Shown here piece after piece: positions 6,387 to 9,903 of a stretch of 9,903 nucleotides of DNA. A model generated the notes under the pieces. The model was not told where the DNA came from. It ran no database searches and saw only the letters and a program-made list of their open reading frames with translations. Location: NCBI GenBank assembly GCA_030695785.1, contig JAUYPR010000061.1:1-9903 (forward strand), given 5' to 3'. Position numbers and translations under genes: made by a program. Origin of the DNA: a bacterium. GTDB taxonomy: Bacteria > Patescibacteriota > Microgenomatia > JAUYPR01. The stretch's first letter is position 1, and every line of letters starts with the position of its first letter.

Positions 6387-6641
6387 CGCCATCGCGCCAA
6401 CTCGTGGACCTAACTGAGCTGCCCGTCGGAACAATCGCTTTCCAACGACATCTTCTGCTTCTTGAAGAGTTATCGGTTGACGTCTTGCGCCAAATTCAGC
6501 ACGTACCTCTCGCGCAGCCTGTGCCTCCAATTGTCCGACTCGAGACAAAAAGTTTTCTGTACCCGGCACGTCCGACCGCAAAACATACATCGCATACGCC
6601 TCAAATTTTTTATGGTAACCGTTTCCTTTGCGTTCTGCCAT
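6384..6641 (-). CDS. Small basic orphan protein downstream of leader module 2
   Basis: An 85-residue, Arg-rich, probably basic and helical protein beginning MAERKGNGYHKKFEAY and ending in RLFRRAAQLGPRVGAMA; no membrane helix or cysteine. I do not recognise the family. The start chosen is ATG 6639-6641, because a GGGGGTG ribosome site ends nine bases upstream; GTG and TTG codons 12 and 9 bases earlier are in frame but sit on top of that site. It begins about 33 bases after a terminator T-run, so it can only be transcribed by readthrough of that hairpin or from a promoter I cannot see. A basic Arg-rich small protein could bind nucleic acid; that is a guess. Confidence 0.65.
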   Translation of the reverse strand: MAERKGNGYHKKFEAYAMYVLRSDVPGTENFLSRVGQLEAQAAREVRAEFGARRQPITLQEAEDVVGKRLFRRAAQLGPRVGAMA

Positions 6642-6673
6642 TTTTTTCAACACCCCCTTTCTTTTTTTCCCAC

Positions 6674-6698
6674 AAAAAAACCTCCCTTTTGGGAGGTT
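6674..6698 (-). terminator. Intrinsic terminator 2 (possible attenuator stem 3:4)
   Basis: On the minus strand, AACCTCCC, loop AAAA and GGGAGGTT form a perfect eight-base-pair stem, followed by a run of U (7 A residues on the plus strand at 6674-6680). The T-run lies only on the minus-strand side, so the terminator is directional. It stands between the leader ORF ending at 6727 and the orphan gene starting at 6641, and closely resembles the terminator at 7051-7074. Confidence 0.85.
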
Positions 6699-6787
6699 GA
6701 TAGGGTAAAAATGTATCTTCTTTTTCTTACCCTTTTCCTCCCGTCAAAGAGCCCTCCCACCAAATGGGATAGCGATAAGAAAAAGAA
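6691..6787 (-). promoter_or_regulatory. Alternative RNA pairings of module 2 (1:2 and antiterminator 2:3)
   Basis: Three exclusive helices can be drawn. 1:2 pairs 6776-6787 with 6718-6729, a perfect 12-base inverted repeat (TTCTTTTTCTTA and its complement). 2:3 pairs 6727-6732 with 6703-6708 (GGGTAA/TTACCC) and 6737-6742 with 6691-6696 (GGGAGG/CCTCCC), using the 5' arm of the terminator. 3:4 is the terminator itself. This is the logic of trp/phe-type attenuation. Pairings are seen in the sequence; the regulatory role is inferred. Confidence 0.5.
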
Positions 6788-6810
6788 TATGTCGCATTCA
6801 AATCATTCAT
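6727..6810 (-). CDS. Short Tyr/Trp-rich ORF, candidate attenuator leader peptide 2
   Basis: A 27-codon ORF whose ATG (6808-6810) overlaps the TGA of the preceding gene by four bases (ATGA), so ribosomes finishing that gene can restart here. Residues 8-18 read YSFSYRYPIWW: four aromatic Tyr/Phe residues, then two adjacent Trp, as in E. coli TrpL. The last codons (GGA GGA AAA GGG TAA) carry a copy of the terminator's 3' arm. A ribosome held at codons 12-18 would cover the left arm of the 12-base inverted repeat and leave the GGGAGG/GGGTAA segment free to form the antiterminator. A ribosome reaching the stop would cover it. Alternatively it is a genuine small peptide gene ending in a plain terminator. 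The coding frame itself is too short to prove by composition. Confidence 0.5.
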   Translation of the reverse strand: MNDLNATYSFSYRYPIWWEGSLTGGKG

Positions 6811-7028
6811 GTCTTTCCAATCACGCCGTTCCCGCTCGACTGCATGTCAATCAACGTCATCAGCGCGGAAGGGTTGCTCGATAAAAGTTCAAGCAGGGCA
6901 TCCATCGCGTCAACGGTCATGGACATTGCTCCACCTGGGTCAATCTTTTTTGCTTCAAGAAGCGTGTTCACCCGACCCGCGACAGCGGCTCTGATTCTTA
7001 CTTCTCCATGTTCTGGTGTTATTGACAT
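6807..7028 (-). CDS. Small orphan protein between the two leader modules
   Basis: A 73-residue protein starting MSITPEHGEVRIRAAVAG, Met- and Leu-rich in its second half (AMSMTVDAMDALLELLSS), without cysteine or a clear membrane helix. No family recognised. The start ATG 7026-7028 is well supported: AAAGGAGG (7037-7044) ends eight bases upstream, the strongest ribosome site in the window, with GAGGAG also just before the ATG; an in-frame GTG at 7035-7037 overlaps this site and is rejected. It begins 22 bases after the T-run of terminator 1 and ends in a four-base overlap with leader ORF 2. Transcription should depend on readthrough of terminator 1 from the consensus promoter at 7197-7225. It might sense or use the signal that the flanking leaders respond to; this is speculative. 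Confidence 0.68.
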   Translation of the reverse strand: MSITPEHGEVRIRAAVAGRVNTLLEAKKIDPGGAMSMTVDAMDALLELLSSNPSALMTLIDMQSSGNGVIGKT

Positions 7029-7050
7029 ACTCCTCACCTCCTTTGCTCAC

Positions 7051-7074
7051 AAAAAACCCTCCTTTTGGAGGGTT
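7051..7074 (-). terminator. Intrinsic terminator 1 (possible attenuator stem 3:4)
   Basis: On the minus strand, AACCCTCC, loop AAAA and GGAGGGTT form a perfect eight-base-pair stem followed by six U residues (plus-strand A run 7051-7056). No T-run is present on the opposite side, so it works for the minus strand only. It lies between leader ORF 1 and the 73-residue gene. Loop, length and following bases (TTTTTTGTG) match terminator 2. Confidence 0.87.
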
Positions 7075-7150
7075 CTGGTTTGAAAAAGACTGACGAACTC
7101 TTCTCTTACCGGTTCCCTCCCAAAAAGCGCTGGTCCTTGGTAAAGAACCA
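7067..7150 (-). promoter_or_regulatory. Alternative RNA pairings of module 1 (antiterminator 2:3 and 1:2)
   Basis: GGAGGG in the last codons of leader ORF 1 (7115-7120) can pair with CCCTCC of the terminator 5' arm (7067-7072). The helix can extend past one bulged G through TTTT pairing with the AAAA terminator loop. Inside it, GGT (7109-7111 region) can pair with ACC, and AGAAGA with TCTT. A competing 1:2 helix pairs TTACC, within the codons for Trp13 to Lys17, with GGTAA at the stop codon. As in module 2, the elements are mutually exclusive. Pairings are read by eye; energies were not computed. Confidence 0.45.
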
Positions 7151-7186
7151 CGCAAACTGAAAAAAGAACCGATACATTTTCTGCAT
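7106..7186 (-). CDS. Short Phe-rich ORF, candidate attenuator leader peptide 1
   Basis: A 26-codon ORF starting at ATG 7184-7186, ten bases after a TATAAT and therefore at or within a few bases of the expected transcript 5' end. Residues 5-15 read YRFFFQFAWFF: six Phe, one Tyr and one Trp in eleven positions, strikingly like E. coli PheM (RFFFYF) and PheL. It ends FLGGNR and TAA; the GGA GGG codons duplicate the terminator 3' arm. A ribosome stalled at the Phe codons would free this segment for antitermination; a ribosome at the stop would mask it and let the terminator form. It could instead be a true micropeptide, or the transcript could be a small RNA with a chance ORF. Confidence 0.52.
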   Translation of the reverse strand: MQKMYRFFFQFAWFFTKDQRFLGGNR

Positions 7187-7196
7187 GATAAAAGAT

Positions 7197-7225
7197 ATTA
7201 TAACTTTTTCTCAACAGATTGTCAA
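7197..7225 (-). promoter_or_regulatory. Perfect consensus sigma-70 promoter for leader module 1
   Basis: The minus strand carries TTGACA (7220-7225), a 17-base spacer and TATAAT (7197-7202), all at consensus. It starts seven bases after the stop codon of the deacetylase-like gene. Expected initiation near 7189-7190 gives a transcript of about 140 bases if terminator 1 acts, or one extending into the 73-residue gene if it is read through. It is by far the strongest promoter in the window. Confidence 0.9.
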
Positions 7226-7231
7226 ATCGCG

Positions 7232-7993
7232 CTAGCTTCTCCGCACTCGGCGGAAGGAAAAACGTTGACTTGGTTGATGTATCGTTGCCGGCGGGTCAGT
7301 GGCAAACGCCAGGTCAAATCGTTCACTGACAAACGTTTCAATGGAACTGCTGACCCTGCCGTAAGGATACGCAAATGCCTTCACCTGACGGGGAACGCCG
7401 GCAAGGTCGTAGAGTGCTTGAATCCGCATCTCTGCGGTTTCAATTTCCCCTCTCCACATTGTCTCGGGCTGTTGTGGAAGGTTCCGGTCGTGATTGACGG
7501 TGTGGTTATGCGCGACATGCCCTTCCTTGAGCATTTGGACCACTTGCCCTTTGGTTAAAAATCGGTTGACGCCATCACTGTATGTCGGCGTTTCATCTGA
7601 AATATTGGCAATCGGCTCGTTCGGGTCATCGAATTTCGTGATAACGAAGAGATTCAAAGGAATAAACACGCCGGTCTTTTTAATCAGCTCGTCTACTGCT
7701 TTTCGTCCTTCTGTGAATTGTGACGCGCGGCCATCATGACACGTGACGAGAAAATATGTCCCTTCAGGGAGATTTTTTCCTTTGCGAAGAAACCAACCAA
7801 GGGTTGGCAGAGAGAGAGGTTTTTCTCCACGGTCAATCCGCGTCCGAATTTCTCCCACCAACGCAGGAGCAAAAACTTCATGATACATGAGAAAGGCCAC
7901 GGGAAATGGGCGCGGCTTTTCTGGAGTACGATCAGGCCCGGCAAACGGCAGGGCGCCAAACATTTTGAGGATTTCCCGCCGAGTCTCTTTCAT
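7232..7993 (-). CDS. NodB-homology polysaccharide deacetylase-like protein with altered motif 1
   Basis: A 253-residue protein. Conserved features of the family: FLMYHEV (35-41), HNHTVNH with the metal-binding H-x3-H pair H164/H168, and AFAYPYG (206-212). Motif 1, normally TFDDG, reads TCHDG (84-88): the second Asp (D87, metal ligand) is kept but the first, the usual catalytic base, is His86. It may be inactive, or act by a changed mechanism. The N-terminus has a Tat-like TRREILK followed by only a short hydrophobic stretch (MFGALPFAG), so export is plausible but uncertain. The start ATG 7991-7993 follows GGGGAGG by five bases; the 17-residue upstream extension lies in the repeat-like spacer and is rejected. 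Family substrates are N-acetylated cell-surface sugars. It is 102 bases downstream of secA. Confidence 0.82.
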   Translation of the reverse strand: MKETRREILKMFGALPFAGPDRTPEKPRPFPVAFLMYHEVFAPALVGEIRTRIDRGEKPLSLPTLGWFLRKGKNLPEGTYFLVTCHDGRASQFTEGRKAVDELIKKTGVFIPLNLFVITKFDDPNEPIANISDETPTYSDGVNRFLTKGQVVQMLKEGHVAHNHTVNHDRNLPQQPETMWRGEIETAEMRIQALYDLAGVPRQVKAFAYPYGRVSSSIETFVSERFDLAFATDPPATIHQPSQRFSFRRVRRS

Positions 7994-8041
7994 ATTATCC
8001 TCCCCATCACCCAGTTTGTGGGTAGTGGCACTTTTTCCATC

Positions 8042-8090
8042 CATTCGACTACGCCCTTCGATAAACTCAGGGCTTCGCTCAGGGTGTCAA
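8042..8090. repeat. Dispersed-repeat-like element in the secA downstream spacer
   Basis: The 102-base spacer contains interleaved copies of two short words: on the minus strand CCCTGAG occurs twice (CCCTGAGCGAAG and CCCTGAGTTTATCGAAGGG), followed by GTAGTCGAATGG. GCCCT and AGGGC can pair around it as a small hairpin. Units of the form CCCTGAG-n-TCGAAGGG are familiar, from memory, as dispersed repeats in many environmental bacterial genomes. No target-site duplication or coding capacity is seen, and there is no T-run, so it is not a plain terminator. Confidence 0.5.
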
Positions 8091-8095
8091 CGTTT

Positions 8096-9903
8096 CTATC
8101 CTAATTTTGGATAATGACAACGTTTCCACTTCTTTCCAGACCCGCACCAACAGGGATCATTCCGGCCGAGTTTTTTCTTTTCGCCGTCGGTTGATATTGA
8201 TTGCCGGCGGGCTGATGTGATCTGCGGCTTAGGTGCATCGGCTTCTTTGTTCGTCTGGAGTTTCGCTGGGTCGACCGCCGGTTGCGGCGTCCGCCGCACA
8301 TCGATGCGGAAAATCCGGCGCGTGATTTCAGCGTCAATCAACGCGATGAGCTGTTCGAACTTAGAAAACGCCTCGGATTTGTATTCCACCAACGGATCTT
8401 TCTGCGCATACCCGCGTAACCCAATCCCTTCGCGTAGATCATCCATTGCGTCCAAATGGTCCATCCATAACTGGTCAATGGAAGAAAGCACCGCATACCG
8501 TTCAATCTGCCGCATTCCTTCTTCCCCAACTGCTTTTTCCCGCTGACCATACGCATCGTGCGCAAGAGAGGTAAGCAGCTGAATCATCTGCTCAGATTGA
8601 CTCACTGACTGCAATTTTATGACAAGGGCTTCCTGACTGTTGTCATCAAACGGAATCATCGCGGCAATCTCACGAACAATGCTTGTCACCGCTTCTTTGG
8701 AAAATCCCTCCTCGATGTGTGCACTGACAAACGACTCAATCTTCGCGTCAATTTTCTCCAAAATTTCTGCTTTGAAATTCGCGCCTTCCAACACTTTTCT
8801 CCGCCGGGCATAAATAATTTCCCGCTGTTTGTTCATCACGTCATCGTACTCAACGAGGTGCTTGCGAAGATCGAAATTGTGTCCTTCGACTTTAGTTTGC
8901 GCATTTTCAATGGCTTTTGACACCATGCCGTGTTCAATGGGCACATCCTCGGGAATTTTGAGCGCGGTCATCAGCCGCGCCACAGCATCGCCGCCAAACA
9001 AACGCATAATGTCATCGTCCAAGGCAATATAAAAAGCGCTCGCTCCTAGATCGCCCTGCCTCCCAGACCGGCCGCGGAGCTGGTTGTCAATCCGCCGCGA
9101 CTCATGCCGTTCAGTCCCGACAACCAACAATCCACCCAGATCCGCGATCCCTTTGCTAAGTTTGATGTCCACCCCGCGGCCCGCCATGTTGGTAGCCACA
9201 GTCACCGCACCTTTTGCTCCTGCGTTTTCAATAATGAGCGCTTCACGCAGGTGGTTTTTCGCGTTTAACACTTCATGCGGAATTCCTTTGCGCTTCAGCA
9301 ATTCAGACACAATTTCGTTCTTTTGAATCGACGTCGTACCAATGAGCACTGGTTGGCCTTTTTTGTGTGCGTCAGCCACGCGATTGCCGACGGCCGTGTA
9401 TTTTGCTTTTTGCGTTTTGTACACTTGATCCGAAAAATCTTTGCGGATCATGGGTTTGTGGGTAGGGATCACCACCACATCGAGCTTGTAGATTTTGTGG
9501 AGTTCCTCTGCTTCAGTTGCCGCAGTTCCCGTCATCCCTGCCAATTTTTCATACAAACGGAAATAGTTTTGGAAGGAAATGGTCGCCAAGGTGCGGGATT
9601 CCTGCTGAATCTTTACGCCCTCTTTCGCTTCAATTGCTTGATGCAGGCCCTCTGAATACCGCCGGCCAAACATAAGCCGGCCAGTAAATTCGTCCACAAT
9701 AATCACGTCGCCGTCGCGCACCACATAGTCGCGGTCAGCCATGAATAAGGTTTTTGCCCGCAGCGCGTTTTCAATGTGATGGATGGACTCAAAATCTTTC
9801 TCGTACAAATTGGAGACCCCCAGCCGTTTTTCCACTTTAAGAAGGCCGTGTTCACTCAAAACCGCTGTTTTGAGTTTCTCATCAATGGTGTAGTCGGTTG
9901 CTG
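8096..9903 (-). CDS. secA: Preprotein translocase subunit SecA (5'-truncated by the window edge)
   Basis: SecA is the ATPase motor that drives unfolded preproteins through SecYEG. About 601 C-terminal residues are visible; the N-terminal part, including Walker A and most of the first nucleotide-binding domain, is beyond the right edge. The visible frame opens with ATDYTIDEKLKTAVLSEHGL. It continues through IIVDEFTGR, QQESRTLATISFQNYFRLY, KLAGMTGTA, the second nucleotide-binding domain with ATNMAGRGVDIKL and GTERHESRRIDNQLRGRSGRQGD, the helical scaffold and wing domain (DQLWMDHLDAMDDLREGIGLRGYAQKDPL), and a linker. The end is a zinc-binding SEC-C tail, GRNDPCWCGSGKKWKRCH, with C-x-C-x8-C-H intact. 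That tail usually binds SecB or ribosomes. It stops with TAG. The gene is intact over the visible length. Confidence 0.97.
   Translation of the reverse strand, partial: ATDYTIDEKLKTAVLSEHGLLKVEKRLGVSNLYEKDFESIHHIENALRAKTLFMADRDYVVRDGDVIIVDEFTGRLMFGRRYSEGLHQAIEAKEGVKIQQESRTLATISFQNYFRLYEKLAGMTGTAATEAEELHKIYKLDVVVIPTHKPMIRKDFSDQVYKTQKAKYTAVGNRVADAHKKGQPVLIGTTSIQKNEIVSELLKRKGIPHEVLNAKNHLREALIIENAGAKGAVTVATNMAGRGVDIKLSKGIADLGGLLVVGTERHESRRIDNQLRGRSGRQGDLGASAFYIALDDDIMRLFGGDAVARLMTALKIPEDVPIEHGMVSKAIENAQTKVEGHNFDLRKHLVEYDDVMNKQREIIYARRRKVLEGANFKAEILEKIDAKIESFVSAHIEEGFSKEAVTSIVREIAAMIPFDDNSQEALVIKLQSVSQSEQMIQLLTSLAHDAYGQREKAVGEEGMRQIERYAVLSSIDQLWMDHLDAMDDLREGIGLRGYAQKDPLVEYKSEAFSKFEQLIALIDAEITRRIFRIDVRRTPQPAVDPAKLQTNKEADAPKPQITSARRQSISTDGEKKKLGRNDPCWCGSGKKWKRCHYPKLG

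Noticed and set aside
7051..7074. Terminator 1 acting on the plus strand as well.
   Set aside because: No T-run follows the stem in that direction and there is no plus-strand gene to terminate.
7108..7121. GGGAGGGAACCGG on the minus strand, resembling the T-box core AGGGUGGNACCGCG before a terminator.
   Set aside because: The spacing differs by one base, the second module lacks the motif, and the roughly 60-80 bases from promoter to this point leave no room for the specifier stem and other T-box domains.
7106..7186. SecM-like arrest peptide controlling secA.
   Set aside because: The ORF lies downstream of secA and the deacetylase-like gene with its own promoter, so it could not control secA translation in cis.
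8085..8090. TTGACA on the minus strand after secA, resembling a -35 box for the deacetylase-like gene.
   Set aside because: The matching -10 position about 17 bases downstream reads AGTTTA, and the word is at the edge of the repeat-like element.

Overview
All recognisable genes lie on the minus strand, so transcription runs from high to low coordinates. The window looks like a Candidate Phyla Radiation (Patescibacteria, probably Parcubacteria-like) genome. The reasons are very tight packing with many 1-14 base overlaps, small membrane or helical hypothetical proteins, the order prfB - small membrane protein - ftsE - ftsX - secreted protein, and a short secA-centred gene set with no biosynthetic operon. 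This assignment is inference from style, not from a marker gene. UGA is used as a stop codon and an intact release factor 2 gene is present, which argues against the lineages that recode UGA as glycine.

Layout from right to left: a 5'-truncated secA (window end to 8096); a dispersed-repeat-like spacer (8042-8090); a NodB-type polysaccharide deacetylase-like gene with an altered first catalytic motif (7232-7993); a perfect consensus sigma-70 promoter (7197-7225); two successive modules, each made of a very short aromatic-rich ORF, a terminator hairpin and a small orphan gene (6384-7186); an HD-domain hydrolase, an inositol-monophosphatase-family phosphatase and a cupin (4641-6374); a small helical protein, a DsbA-like membrane-anchored thiol oxidoreductase and a four-helix membrane protein (3244-4610); prfB (2144-3220); a membrane-anchored small protein, ftsE and ftsX (96-2119); and the first 22 codons of a secreted protein (1-67), possibly the murein-hydrolase partner of FtsEX.

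Two signals go beyond gene calling. First, the 550-base stretch at 6640-7225 appears to hold two tandem ribosome-dependent transcription attenuators. Each has a 26-27 codon leader ORF rich in Phe/Tyr/Trp, whose last codons carry a second copy of the terminator's 3' arm. This allows mutually exclusive 1:2, 2:3 (antiterminator) and 3:4 (terminator) pairings like those of the classical trp and phe leaders, yet the genes downstream are small unrecognised proteins. Second, several genes that lack a Shine-Dalgarno sequence have a TATAAT-like box exactly six bases before the chosen start codon. This spacing would make their mRNAs leaderless. Genes inside operons instead use Shine-Dalgarno sequences or stop/start overlaps.

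Functionally the window mixes protein export (SecA), translation termination (RF2), division and cell-wall coupling (FtsEX), envelope thiol chemistry (DsbA-like) and small-molecule hydrolases. No tRNA, rRNA, CRISPR array, insertion sequence or plus-strand gene could be supported. No gene-free stretch exceeds about 300 bases once the two short leader ORFs are counted.
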